Source of the DNA: Prorocentrum cordatum | Taxonomy: Eukaryota > Sar > Dinophyceae > Prorocentrales > Prorocentraceae | Assembly (NCBI GenBank): GCA_963575745.1 | Contig: CAUYUJ010014338.1 | Coordinates: 431,501 to 491,500, forward strand | Direction of reading: 5' to 3' | Length of the DNA: 60,000 nucleotides | In this document: piece after piece, positions 1 through 10,649 of the stretch | How positions within the stretch are numbered: position 1 is the stretch's first letter | Layout: the number at the start of each line of letters is the position of its first letter | The notes under the pieces: model-generated | What the model saw: the letters and a program-made list of their open reading frames with translations, nothing else | Databases searched by the model: none | What the model was told of the DNA's origin: nothing | Program-made: the position numbers and the translations under genes

Positions 1-600
1 GGCGGTGGAACGCGGCGGCATGCCGGGCGGCCTGGTCGGTGAATAGGCTGGCGCCGCCCCCGCGGAGCGATCGAGCAGAAGAGCGCCTACTGTGGTCAGA
101 GGCAGAGCGCCCCCGCGCGGGTGGTCGAACTCGTCAAAGGTCTTCCAAGACTCGCCGCCGCTCGACTGCAAAATGGGGGGGTCTTCCTGCCTGCGCGGCA
201 GCGACTGGCCATGGAGCAGCAGAACGCCTCCAGGCCGAGATGGCAGCTGCGCATCGGCCGCAGAGGGGGCGCCGCCAAGGCCCAACTGGGCTGAATCCTG
301 CGCGTGTTCGGATGGGTTGCTGCTTTGGATTTCTGCCCGCCGACGCCCGCGTGGGTCGTCGAACTCGTCAAAAGTATTCCACGACTCGCCGCCGCTCGAC
401 TGCAACATGGGGTGGTTTTCCTGCCGGGTAAGCTGCGACTGCATGGAGACCGGATGCATGGTGGGCAGTGAGCCCCAACTGGGCAACGACGTACACATGC
501 CACCTGATGCTTGGTCGAATTGGTGAGAGAAAGTGTAGGTCTCAAAATACTCATCGCTGTGAAAGCACTGAGATGAGGCACGCCTCGTGAACGAGTCCAT
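1..600 (-). CDS. SL-led hypothetical protein, 5' part, runs off the window edge
   Basis: Reading leftward on the minus strand from ATG at 600-598 there are 200 codons without a stop, reaching base 1, so the gene is partial. An in-frame TAG about 40 nt upstream makes this ATG the first usable start. A dinoSL copy lies at 691-712, so the leader, a short 5' UTR and the start codon are in natural order. The protein has two copies of the motif LQSSGGESWxTFDEFDxPRG (about residues 66-84 and 144-162) spaced 78 residues apart; the DNA repeat is 234 bp, so the frame is kept. The N-terminus is polar (MDSFTRRASSQCFHSDEYF). I see no signal peptide or membrane segment and no known family. The SL relic suggests a gene that was once a trans-spliced mRNA and was retroposed. 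That the frame is real is fairly secure; its function is unknown. Confidence 0.65.
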   Translation of the reverse strand, partial: MDSFTRRASSQCFHSDEYFETYTFSHQFDQASGGMCTSLPSWGSLPTMHPVSMQSQLTRQENHPMLQSSGGESWNTFDEFDDPRGRRRAEIQSSNPSEHAQDSAQLGLGGAPSAADAQLPSRPGGVLLLHGQSLPRRQEDPPILQSSGGESWKTFDEFDHPRGGALPLTTVGALLLDRSAGAAPAYSPTRPPGMPPRSTA

Positions 601-678
601 TGTTTGCAATGGTAAGCGCCGAATCGGTGCAATTAACTATATCAGAGGGCACGCGCAAGATATCCTGACCGGAAGGCT

Positions 679-712
679 CTTGAGCCCCAAATTGAGCCAA
701 AATGGCTACGGG
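679..712 (-). other. dinoSL relic plus partial second leader
   Basis: On the minus strand 712-691 matches the 22-nt dinoflagellate spliced leader at 21 positions; only the final G differs. It is followed directly by TTTGGGGCTCAAG (690-678), which resembles the 3' part of a second leader. A full leader followed by truncated older leaders is the known signature of genes that were trans-spliced, reverse-transcribed and re-inserted, then trans-spliced again. The 5' side abuts the 10-11-bp repeat that starts at about 711. Confidence 0.85.
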
Positions 713-1075
713 CAGTCCTGGGGCCCTCTTGGGAGCTTCTGGGGGCTTCCTGGAGGCGTCTTGAGGTCTTGAGGCATCTTGGGGTCTTCTTGGGGTATCA
801 TCACGTTCCCGTGTTGTCCGTTTGACGCTGTGAGGCTTTGTCGAGGAACCGCCAGCCGTCTTGGGGTTATCTTGGGGCAGTACTGCGCCCACCTTGGGCG
901 CTTCTGGGGGCTTGCTGGAGGCCTCTGGAAGGTTCTTGGGGGCCTTTTGGGGCCTCTTCAGGCGTTATTTGGGCCTCTTGGGAACTTCTTGGGAGCTTCT
1001 GGGGGCCTCTGGAGTGGTGATTGGGGCGGAGAACCCGAAACCTCGGATTTCGTCGGAGGTTGTCAGGAACGTTTC
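713..1075. repeat. GGGGCCTCTTGG-type helical-period repeat, segment 1
   Basis: A degenerate tandem array with a CTTGG or CTTCTGG box every 10 or 11 bases. It ends in the module GGGGCGGAGAACCCGAAAC at about 1024, which recurs near 2095, 3703, 5442, 6125 and 18425. Short open frames here in all phases are by-products of the repeat (Gly/Leu/Trp-rich on plus, Pro/Gln-rich on minus). Confidence 0.7.
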
Positions 1076-1640
1076 TGAAGAAAAGGTGGCCACGAAACGA
1101 CGATGCGTCTTGGAAGTGGGCTCAGTACGCGACTAGGCGAGTTACGAGGTGAGCTCAGCACGTGTCCATGCGAGCCACATGGAAGGGAGGGGGTGAGCCC
1201 AGCTCGCGACCGTGCGAGTCACGAGGTGAGCTCAGTACGTTTCCATGCGAGCCACAGGGAAGGAAGGGGGCGCGGTTACATATGACGGGCGAGAAAATTG
1301 AGTTTGGAGAATCTGGGAGCTCCTGGGGGCCGTCGGGTTTGGTTGGAGGTTGTGTCGGGGATGTGTCTGACTGTATAAGGACTGGATTGGACAACTTGCG
1401 GCGGTCGGGGGCCGCATGCGGCCGTACTGAAGCCTCCTGGAGGCATCTTGTAAGGCTTTCTGGCAACACGAAAACTCGCTTGGGGTTTCTCTGCGACAGC
1501 TGTCCAGAGGGAAAGGCGGCCAGAAAAACAACGGTGCGTCTTGGAGGTGAGCTCAGAACGCGACCGTGCAAGCAACGGGGTGAGCTCAGCACGTTTCCAT
1601 GCGAACCCAGAAGAGGAAGGCCAAGGAGCGCATTACATTG
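1075..1640. repeat. Paired GTGAGCTCAGCACG repeat, cluster 1
   Basis: Copies of GTGAGCTCAGCACG are followed about 10-15 bases later by CATGCGAGCCAC, and occur in pairs roughly 30-40 bp apart (near 1149, 1226, 1546, 1580). The leading flank reads like AAACGACGGTGCGTCTTGGAG. The same composite recurs at 2940-3480 and 17320-18230 and singly in the 370-bp units. There are no genes in it. Confidence 0.7.
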
Positions 1641-1689
1641 GATCCAGTGTGGTCCGAGTGACGCTGTGCTGCTTTACGCGCATTACATG

Positions 1690-2115
1690 GGTTCCCGTGT
1701 TGTCCGCTTGACGCCTTGACGCTTTGTCGAGGGGGGCCCTCTTGGTGCTGTCCTGAGGCCCTGTTGGGCGCTTCTGGGGGCTTGCTGAAGACCTCGTAAG
1801 GTGAGCTCAGGAAATCGCCGTACGAGCCAGGAAGTCCCGGGGCAGTCCGTTTGTCGCTGTGACGCTTGGGGGCCTCTTGGGGCCTCCTCAGGTCCTTCAG
1901 CCGTCCCGGGGCCCTCCTGAGGGAGTCCCGGGGCTGTTCGTTTGTCGCTCTGACGCTGTGTCGAGGCGCTCCCGGCAGTCCTGGGATCTTGGGGCAGTTA
2001 TGGGGCTCTCTTGGGGGCTTGTCGGGGCTTTATGGAGGCGTCATGAGGTCTTGAGGCCTGTTGGGGTCTTCTTGGGCGTCACTTGGGGTCATTGGGGCAG
2101 AGAACCCGAAAAATC
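1690..2115. repeat. Helical-period repeat, segment 2
   Basis: Another stretch of CTTGGGG and CCTCTTGG boxes, with a TTCCCGTGTTGTCCGYTTGACGC-like module near 1690 that also occurs near 808 and 18240. It ends with a GGGGCAGAGAACCCGAAAAA module immediately before the 93-residue repeat gene, whose 3' end it replaces. Confidence 0.6.
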
Positions 2116-2759
2116 GCTTCCCAGGCGTTCCCTTGAGACGCGATCCATGTGGTGATGAAGTCGGTGGTGAGGTGGCGAGGCCATCTTGTTTGGGGCGTGC
2201 GTTCCGCAGGCGAGCTTGGTGGAAGTAGGTGCGCTGCTGTGAGGATTCGTTGCACGTACTCGGAGCGCAGGTCGTCGTTGTACCCCTTGACGGGCACGCC
2301 CAAAGCGATGCACCAATCTTCGAGTGTGATGTCAGTGCTGCCGTTTCGCTGCCTCTTTCGAGGGCCCCATGCTTGTAAGCCCGACTCCAGGGTCGCTTCC
2401 CAGGCGTCTCCTTGAGACGCAATCAATGTGGTGATGCAGTCGGTAGTGAGGTGTCGAGGCCATTTGGTTGGAGTCGTGCGTTCCGATGGCGAGCTTCGTG
2501 GAAGCAGGCGCGCTGCTGTGAAGAGCCGTTGCACGTACTCGGAGCGCAAGTCATTGCGATACCCTCTGAAGGGCACTTCGAGGGCGATGCACCAGTCTTC
2601 CACGGTAATGGTGGTGAGGCCCTGACGCTGGGCTTTACGGGGCTTCCATGTTTGCAGACCCGTTGTCAGAGACGATTCCCAATTGTCGCCATGAGTCGCA
2701 ATCCACTCCGAAATGAAGGCCTTGGTGAGTGTGCGCGGCCAACGCGTCGACGAAGGCAT
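2079..2759 (-). pseudogene. Protein of 93-residue tandem repeats, 3'-truncated
   Basis: From ATG at 2759-2757 the minus strand encodes about 226 residues: two full copies and the start of a third copy of a 93-residue (279-bp) unit. DNA copies lie at 2674-2752, 2395-2673 and 2116-2394. Conserved features include a WPRxLT start, FIxxWIAxxGDxWE, GLQxWxPRK, an EDWCIALxVP stretch, GYxxDLRSEYVQR and a TAAxLLPxSSPxERT end. Substitutions between copies are mostly conservative and no frameshift separates them, so the unit probably evolved as protein. The third copy stops after GNAWEA, where the dispersed AACCCGAAAAATCG repeat begins, leaving a foreign tail (IFRVLCPNDPK). The frame continues open upstream to 2999, but that part is repeat-derived. 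I do not recognise the domain. Confidence 0.6.
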
Positions 2760-2939
2760 GTGTGCTCGGGGTATGGCGATGCAGGAATGTCGCCAGACGT
2801 GAAACACATTGCAGCAGGCCTTGGGTGCGCGCGCCCGGTCGGATCCAAGTGGCGACGGATCCTGGGGGCTCCAGGGGAGGCCATGGGGCCATGGGGCAAC
2901 GTGAAAGTCATGTTGGGGGCATGTTGGACCGCAGTCCGG

Positions 2940-3480
2940 AGAGAAAGGTAGCGGGAGGAATGATGGTGCGTCTTGGAAGTGAGCTGAGCACGCGACCATG
3001 CGAGGGACGAGGTGAGCTCAGCACGTTCCCATGCGAGCCACCACCGGCAGGCCGGAGAGAAAGGCAGCGGAGAAAAAGATAGTGCGTCTTGGAGGGGAGC
3101 TCAGCACGCGACCGTACGAGTGACGAGGTGAGCGCAGCACGGTCCCATGCGAGCCACCGGCGGGGGGAGGGTGTCGCGGGTGCACATGGCGGGCGAGGCA
3201 AGGGAGTCGGAGGGCCCTGGGAGGCCCCTGCCGGCCTCGGGTATGGTGAGGGGGTGTGTAGGGAACGTTTATAAGGAAAAGGGTACCAAAAAAACGACGG
3301 TACGTGTTGGAGGTGGGGAGCGCACGCGACCAAGCGAGGCAGGACGTGAGCTCAGCACGTGTCCATGCGAGCCACATGGAAGGGAGGGGGGGAGCTCAGC
3401 ACGCGACCATGTGAGTCACGAGGTAGGCTCAGCACGTTTCCATGCGGGCCACAGGAAGGGAGGGGACGCGATGTCGCAGG
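2940..3480. repeat. Paired GTGAGCTCAGCACG repeat, cluster 2
   Basis: Several copies of the module GGAGAGAAAGGTAGCGG, then GGTGCGTCTTGGA, then paired GTGAGCTCAGCACG and CATGCGAGCCAC boxes. Minus-strand frames starting MVACxxHLQ are translations of this repeat, not genes. Confidence 0.65.
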
Positions 3481-4190
3481 ACGGGCGAGAGGATGGAGTT
3501 TGGGGGATGTGGAGGTCCTGGGGGCTCTCGGGTTGTGCTGGAGGTTTTGTCGGGCACGTGTCTGACTGTATGAGGACTGAATTGGACGACCTGCGGCGTG
3601 AGTCTCCTGGGGTCCTCGGGTTTCGTGGGAGGTTGTGCCGGGCACGTTTCTGAGGAGAAGGTGGCCCCAAAAAACGGCGGTACGTGTTGGAGGCGGGGTC
3701 TCTTCGGGCGGGGAGCCCGAACTGTCGGTCCCTGCCCCCCCTCTGGGGGCTCTCTTGAGGCGTTCCTGGGTCCTTCTGAAGCCGTCTTGGAAGGCTGCGA
3801 GACCCAGGGAAGGAAAGCAGAGGATGCCTACATGGTGCACTATGTTGGTTCCCTGGTTGTCCGTTTGGGCAGTTGGGTTCCGGCGGAAGGGTTCGTGAGG
3901 CTTGCTGGGGCCTTCTTCCGACTGTCGTGAGGGGCCTTCGGGGTGAGATTAGCGAGTTGCCATGCGTGAGGCGAAGTGGGCGCAGGACGGGGCCATGCGA
4001 GGCCTTAGAAGAACTCGGGTTTGGTGAGGTAGCGCGCTGGAAAGGGCGAAAAGAACGATTTGTGGGAGTTGGCCGAGAGGTGATTGGAACGAGATGCGAG
4101 ACCCATGGAAATAAAGAAGAGGATGCCTTGATGGTGTACTATGTTGGTTCCGTGGTTGTCCGTTTGGGCAGTTGGGCTCCGAGACAGATT
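3480..4190. repeat. Mosaic of dispersed repeat modules
   Basis: No gene seen. It contains GGGCGGGGAGCCCGAACTGTCG (3703), then CTATGTTGGTTCCCTGGTTG with TCCGTTTGGGCAG (about 3840), which recurs near 4140, 4640, 5017, 5495 and 5720. Confidence 0.5.
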
Positions 4191-4191
4191 A

Positions 4192-6140
4192 GGTGAGCTC
4201 AGCACGCGACCATGCGAGCCACCGGGTTTGGAAAGGATGTGCGCAAGAAAAGATGACAGAAGGAACACGAGCGTGAGTGGAGCACGTTGCCACCCAACGC
4301 AGTCTGGGGGACTGGTGGGAACTTGACTGGGGGACTTGTGGGAACTTGACATTTCGACTGGGGCTTTTCTGGCCAAGCTTCCTGAATGAAAAGGTATCCA
4401 AAAAAGGACGGTGCATCTCGGAGCGGATCTCAGGACGCCATCCTGGGGCCCTCTTGAGGCAGTGTCGGGGTCCGAGGCGAAGTGTGCAGAGGACGGGGCC
4501 ATGCGAGGCCTTAGGAAAACTTTGGTTTGGTGAGGTAGCGCGCTGGAAAGGGGAAAAAGAACGCTTCGTGGGAGTTGGCCGAGAGGTGATTGGAAAGAGA
4601 TGCGAGACCCACGGAACTAAAGAAGAGGATGCCTTGATGGTGCACTATGTTGGTGCCCTGGTTGTCCGTTTGAGCAGTTGGGCTCGGAGACATAGTAGGT
4701 GAGCTCAGCACGCGACCATGCGAGCCACCGGCTTTGGAAAGGATGTGCGCAAGAAAAGATGACAGAAGCCACACGAGCGTGAGTTGAGCACGTTGCCCGT
4801 GAACGCTTTCTGGGGGACTTGTGGGAACTTGAAATTTCGACTGGGGCTTTTGTGGCGAAGCTTCCTGGATGAGAAGGTATCCAAAAAAGGACGGTGCATC
4901 TCGGAGCGGAGGTCAGGTCCTGGGGCCCTGTTGAGGCAGTGTCGGGGCCCTCTTGGGCGCTGCTAGGGGCTTCCTGGAGGCTTTCGGGGGCTTCCTCGAG
5001 GCGTCTTGCGGCCACTATGTTGGTTCCCTGGTTGTCCGTTTGGGCAGTTGAGCTCGGAGACATAGTAGGTGAGCTCAGCACGCGACCATGCGAGCCACCG
5101 GGTTTGGAAAGGATGTGCGCAAGAAAAGATGACAGAAGCCACACGAGCGTGAGTTGAGCACGTTGCCCGTGAACGCTTTCTGGGGGACTTGTGGGAACTT
5201 GAAATTTCGACTGGGGCTTTTGTGGCGAAGCTTCCTGGATGAGAAGGTATCCAAAAAAGGACGGTGCATCTCGGAGCGGAGGTCAGGTCCTGGGGCCCTG
5301 TTGAGGCAGTGTCGGGGCCCTCTTGGGCGCTTCTAGGGGCTTCCTGGAGGCTTTCGGGGGCTTCCTGGAGGCGTCTTGCGGCCTCTTGGAGGCTCTTCGG
5401 GGCCTCCTGGGGGCCTCTTGGTGTCTCCTGGGGGTCTCTTCGGGAGGGGAGCCCGAAATGTCGGAACTTAAGAAGAGGATGCCTTGATGGTGCACTATGT
5501 TGGTTCCCTGGCTGTCCGTTTGGGCAGGTGGGCTCGGAGACATATTTGGTGAGCTCAGCACGCGACCATGCGAGCCACCAGGTTTGGAAAGGATGTGCGC
5601 AAGAAAAGATGACAGAAGGCACTTGGAGTCTCTTCGGGGCCTCCTGGGGGCCTCTTGGTGACTTCTGGGGGGAGCCCGAAATGTCGGAACTAAAGAAGAA
5701 GATGCCTTGATGGTGCACTATGTTGGTTCCGTGGTTGTCCGTTTGGGCAGTTGGGCTCGGAGACATATTAGGTGAGCTCAGCACGCGACCATGCGAGCCA
5801 CCAGGTTTGGAAAGGATGTGCGCAAGAAAAGATGACAGAAGGCACACGAGCGTGAGTTGAGCACGTTGCCCGTCAACGCTTTCTGGGGGACTTGTGGGAA
5901 CTTGAAATTTCGACTGGGGCTTTTCTGGCCAAGCTTCTTGGATGAAAAAGTATCCAAAAAAGGACGGTACATCTCGGAGCGGAGGTCAGGTCCTGGGGCC
6001 CTCTTGAGGCAGTGTCGGGGCCCTCTTGGGCGCTTCTGGGGGCTTCCTGGAAGCTTCTGGGGGCTTCCTGGAGGCGTCTTGAAGCCTCTTGGAGGCCTCT
6101 TCGGGGCCTCCTGGGGGTCTCTTCGGGCGGGGAGCCCGAA
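4192..6140. repeat. Tandem segmental copies, 370-bp unit
   Basis: Copies starting at GGTGAGCTCAGCACGCGACC lie at 4192, 4698, 5068, 5548 and 5771. The 4698 and 5068 copies are almost identical over the full 370 bp, including GCTTTGGAAAGGATGTGCG, GGGGGACTTGTGGGAACTTG, a TATCCAAAAAAGGACGG segment and a tail of helical-period repeat. The 5548 copy is internally shortened. The near-identity points to recent tandem duplication. Confidence 0.8.
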
Positions 6141-6690
6141 ATGTCGGGGCCTGCCTCCCCCCTGGGGACTCTCTTGGGGCGTTCCTGGCACCTTCTGAGG
6201 CCGTCTTGGAGGCGACTTGGGCCGTCTTGGGGGCTTTTTGGGCCGTCTGGGCGCTCTCTTGGGGGCCGCTTACGCCGTCTTGGAGCGATCTTTGGGGCCT
6301 CTTGGGCCGTCTTGGAGCGCGGGAAGCCGAACAGGCGAGAACACGAAAAACGTCGAAAAACCTATGGAAAAGTAATGAATTTTGACTCTTGGGGCTCTCC
6401 TGGGGAGCCTCTTGGAGGCCTCCTGGACCGTTTTGGGGGCTCCTTGGGCGTCTTGGGCCGATCTTTCGGCGACTCGAGGCCCTCTTGGACCGTCTTGTGG
6501 ATCATCTTAGGGCCGTACGTGCCTCCCGGAAGCGCGTCTACAAAAATGGTGCAGCATGGTGCCGTGTTCGGCCGTCTTCCGCCGGCGTTCCGCCCGTGGC
6601 CAGGGCCCTGTCCGGGGGGGTCCCCCCCCAGACCCCCCCAGGGGGACACACAACGGGAACCCCTCCGCCAGGTCGGGGAACAACATCTCA
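6000..6690. repeat. Long dispersed mosaic repeat, copy 1
   Basis: A helical-period array, then GGAAGCCGAACAGGCG, an AT-richer core (about 6335-6385), more array, and a terminal module (about 6583-6690) containing TCTTCCGCCGGCGTTC, GACCCCCCCAGGGGGACAC and CGCCAGGTCGGGGAA. The same order occurs at 16500-17215 and 18240-19030. Confidence 0.7.
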
Positions 6691-6729
6691 GTGAAAGCCA
6701 GGAGCCTGAGGCTCTGAAAAGGCGGGTCA

Positions 6730-7800
6730 GAGTGTGCCGCTCGTCAGCCACCTCCCTCGGGAGTTCGTGCAACTGACTTCTGCGCTGCAAGACGCTGACA
6801 GCACACCCATGATACAGCGCGCAGCAAGCGGCCGCGCCCGCTCCCGTGCGAGAAATGGCACTCGTGCGTTCTTTGTATTTCTGCACCAAAGGCGCCCACT
6901 GTGCATGCGCGGTGGTCGACAGATGATGCATCCGAGGTGCACTAGCTCGGAGACGACCCGAAATTGGCCCCACTCGCTCGAAATGTCTCTCAGGGGAAGC
7001 CGAGCACGTCACTGGGCCGCGGGCGAGAAAAGGGGCCCACAGCGGCGCGCAGAAGCATTTGCTTGGCCGAAGATGCAGGTTCGCAATATTGCCAGACACA
7101 TCGAGGACACGGCGCATATTCTTGGGACCGGGGGCCCCCCTGACCACAGCACCGCAGTCGTCCGCGCGCCATCTGGCGAGCCCCTCGTCGCAAGCTCCGA
7201 GAGACGCGTCATGGTCGCGGTCAGAAGGGTCCAATCCCAACGTGAACGTGCTACCCGATGGGGGGGTCGCCTTGCATGACTCCACCTCGCGCGTCATATC
7301 AGGAGACTCGGGCAGAACAGCTACTGCACACGGTGGCTTGCGCGCACGTCCCCTGGAGCGCCTCGATCGCGCCGCGAAGAGCCCCCCAGGCCCCGAGGGC
7401 CCGCCACCACCAAGAGTGGGCCATGGAGGGGAAAGCCTGGCCATAATCGCGCGCGAGCAGCATGGGCGACGACGACTCGGCGGGGCAGCCTTCGGGGTCG
7501 ATCGCGCGCGTGCCCGCTACTCGGGCCCAAGCGTCGAGCTCGAACAAATTCGACAAACAGGATCTGCCTCGGACAACGCCCCTCTGGGAGGGCGAGACCG
7601 TCGTTTTGATGCCGCGGGCAGAACTGACATCGAACGCGCTCGAGATCGCCTTTGGCCCCGTCGATTTGAAGGAGAGAGGGCGGGTGGCACGGGGGGGGCA
7701 GGAGCGGGGCGAACCGTCCGACGGGGCCTGCGCTTTCGGGATGAACACTCCGATGGCCGCATTAAAATCGGACCCGAAGCACGATGCAAGGTCTCAGCAC
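6730..7800 (-). pseudogene. LINE A reverse transcriptase domain, frameshifted
   Basis: RT motifs are spread over at least two frames. A pre-A block reads VSPSQRGVVRGRSCLSNLF (about 7600). Motif A is LLARDYGQAFPSMAHSWWW (7400-7465), of the AFPS type. Motif B is weak (PPSGSTFTLGLDP, about 7230). Motif C is WRADDCGAVV (7142-7177), with both aspartates kept. Then LHLRPSKC (motif D/E region) and a thumb-like LYHGCAVSVLQRRSQLHELP stretch. In an intact LINE this domain copies RNA at the nicked target. Here the frame breaks abolish it. Confidence 0.75.
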
Positions 7801-8939
7801 CTTGCCTCGCCACTCCCCAGGCTGCAGCTGGCAGGCCGTCGGGGCCAGGCGCCGCGGGCCTAGCGCGGGTCACGGCCTGGCGCGGCGCATGCAAGCCAGG
7901 CGGCGGGAGCTAGTCCCACTCAGGTTCGGGCGTGGCGAACCGCATCAGGTACTTCTCCTGCATCTGCGCCCTCCTCCGCTCGACGGCGGGGCCCCGGGGC
8001 GGCGCGAAGACAAGCGCCCGGTGGGCCGCCAGTGCCGCCACCGTGCCCTGCTGCGCGGTGACGGCGCGCCGGGGGGGCCCACGGCGGCGAGGCGTTGCCG
8101 GGCCCCCCGCGGGGCCCGCAGCTGGGGGCGCCTCCGCAGGGCGCGGGCCTGCGCCAGCATGAGCTTGCGCAGCTCCGCGGCCGACTCCACCTCAGCCTCG
8201 GGCTGCGCCTCGCGCATCCTGGCCGCCGCCTCTCGTCGCTGAGCCAGCAAAAAGCGGCGCTCGAACTCCGCGTGGCCCTTGAGCACCGCCCGTTCGGACT
8301 GGCCCTGCACCCCCCCGCTGGATCACCTCGCAGGCCCAGGCGTTCTGCGCCATCGCGACGCGCGCCAGCTTGGCGCCCTGGCGCCAGAGCGCCCTCGCGA
8401 GCTGTCGCCAGATCATAGCGTTCGCGCCCTTCGCGCCCCCGTCGGTCGCCAGCAGCAGATCGGCCTGCAGGAGCTTGGCCGCTGTCTGCAGGGTCGCGAC
8501 GCACGCGGCGTAGGCGTCGGGTGGCGCCAGATGCTCCTGGCGGACCTCCTCGCAGTAGCATGCCACGATCTCCCGGTAGCGCGGGGGCTTCACCAGCTTC
8601 CCCGGGATCGGAGCGGGGCCTCTGGCAGGAGGCCGCGGTGCCCGAGGGGCAACAGACGCTTTTAGCATCGCGTGGTCGCTCGCGCCATTGGCCTGGAGCT
8701 CCCTCGGCTCGCCGCGCACCGAGGCGTCTCGCCGCTGCTTGCACTGGGCCCGGCGCGGCTCACTGACCAAAGCTTTGCCGATCCCGGAGGCCAGGCGCAG
8801 GCCCTGATGCCAGTGCCTCGCACGTGCAGGGGCCAGCTCGACAGCCCGGCGCAGCGCCTCCTCCCAGGCGCGCTGAGCGGGCGCCCGCGAGCCCGACGGC
8901 GGGGCCGCCGGGGGTGGGGGGGGGCCGCCGAACTCGCCC

Positions 8940-9500
8940 CGAGGACGTCGCCGTAGTCGAAGTCGCCGACGATGACCACTGCGCGGGCCGCGGGATCGGC
9001 GTGGGCCCACGCTAGATCAGCACGATTATGTTGGAGGAGGCGGGTCCGCATCTCCGCCGCGAAGCCGAAGTTGCGCACGTTCCAGCGGCGCAGCTCGGCG
9101 CCAGGCAGCGATGCCATGACTCGGAGGGCACGGCCAGGAATCGCATGGGGCGGAACACTGACGACGCGCTCTCCGCTGGTCTGCGCAGGGAAGAAAGCGG
9201 CCGCGCCTCCCGCGTCAGCCCGCGCGCCTGTCGGAGCAGATGCAAAGCGCGCACGATCGCGGGCAACGGCCAAGCAGCTGCTGCGTGGCCTCAACGCCCG
9301 CGCGCGTCTCCTGCATTCCCAGGACGACTGGCCCCCGCCAGTGCGTCTGCAGGCATGGCAACTTGCGCTTGACGATCTTCGGGGGAGTCACTCGCGAAGG
9401 CCCGGGCATTCCAGGAAGCGAACTGCGCCGCCCCAGCGGCGCCACTCTGCGCGCCGCCCCAGCAGCGCGCCATGCGGTTAAAGACACCCCTTCCTGAGCC
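8940..9500 (-). pseudogene. LINE A APE-type endonuclease remnant
   Basis: The minus strand shows FASWNARAF, then GPVVLGMQETR (the motif with catalytic Glu) and, in another frame, VVIVGDFDYGDVLG (the GDFN-like motif). These are the usual landmarks of the endonuclease/exonuclease/phosphatase fold that nicks target DNA for LINE insertion. The pieces lie in different frames, so the domain is broken. Confidence 0.65.
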
Positions 9501-9559
9501 TCGGGCTGCAGCACCTGCGCCGCTGCCTCCGCCAGCTCGTCCTTGTTGAGATCGAACTC

Positions 9560-10649
9560 CCTGATGCAGGCCGCGTTCCAAATGATCTCCGGGCGCGCGG
9601 TGGGCGACGCGATCTCCACTCGCAGCAGCTGGGCCCACTGGGGCGAGAGCGCGGCCGCATCCTTCTTCATGAACAGCTCGCGCGGGAGCATCCTCTCGAT
9701 GCCCTGCCTGATCTTTTTGAGCGCAAGCTCGTGGCTGACCTGTCGTCGATTGCGGCCCTTGCCCAGATTGAGGTTGACCTGCACGCCTGTCGGGGCCAGC
9801 GCATGCACCTCGCGCCACTGGCGCTTGCCAAGCCGTATGAGCTGCAGGAGCGTGCTGGCCCTCCTCTCGGCGAGCGTGGCCGCGCCCTTGCAGCGCCGCA
9901 GGAACCTCCGTGAGACCGCATCGCCCTCCAGCCGCACGTGATCATGGAGCTGCTCCTCGGCGACCAGCGGGCCAGGGCCTGCTCGCCAACGCCGTCTTCG
10001 CAAAGACCGTGGCAACCGCAGGGTCAAGGTCTCTGTCCAAGTTGCCGCCCGTCTGCGGCACCGAGACTCCCGAGTTGAGCACAACCAACCCGTCCATGAG
10101 CATCTGGATATCCTTCTGCAGTCGGTCGAGGTCGTTCATCCTCGCCCCAACTGGCGCGATGCGGTCCTCCATCGCTTGGAATCGCGCATCGTTCTGCTTC
10201 GCCAGGTCGATGACTGTGTCCTGGAAGACCTGGGACATGCTCGCGCTGGCCGTCGCCACTGCCGTCTGCAGCGAAGCCTGGAGGCGCGCCTCCATGCTCT
10301 GGAGGCTTGCCCCGACGGGCTGCGGTACACCCTCATGACCAGGGAAAGCTGCGTGTGCCGCAGGTCCTGCCGCTCCAGCTACGCCAGGCCGCGCAGGCGG
10401 GGCGCCCAGGCCACCAACATGTTTAGGATGCGCCGCGGGAGCCTGCCGCATTGGTGCTGAGCGGCGTGTTCGCTCCGTGCCAGCAGGAGGCAAACCCGCC
10501 AGCGCCGTTGCAGCCGCCCACGCGTCAGGAGGGGCGCGGCCTCCGCCATCCCGTCGGGCACCGCGGTCCCTCCCCTGCTCCTCGTCGGCGAGAAGGAGGG
10601 TCGGAACCTGCTGCGTCCTCCACTGCTCCAGATCGTCGTCAAGATCCAC
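9560..10649 (-). pseudogene. LINE A ORF1-like coiled-coil protein remnant
   Basis: The frame at 10649-9942 encodes a Pro/Ala-rich N-terminus and then a heptad-like helix (SLQSMEARLQASLQTAVA through MNDLDRLQKDIQMLM). The next frame (about 9950-9500) continues with a basic region (RRFLRRCKGAATLAERRAS, LNLGKGRNRRQVSHELALKKI) and WNAACIREFDLNKDELAEAA. This layout resembles ORF1 proteins of other LINEs: a coiled coil for trimerisation, then a nucleic-acid-binding part. The assignment rests on position and layout. Confidence 0.5.

Noticed and set aside
1075-3480. CRISPR-like spaced short repeats
   Set aside because: Repeat copies vary, spacers are themselves repeats, there are no cas genes, and the genome is eukaryotic.
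7059-7913. 284-codon plus frame antisense to LINE A
   Set aside because: It mirrors the minus-strand RT, whose motifs are recognisable; the plus reading has none.
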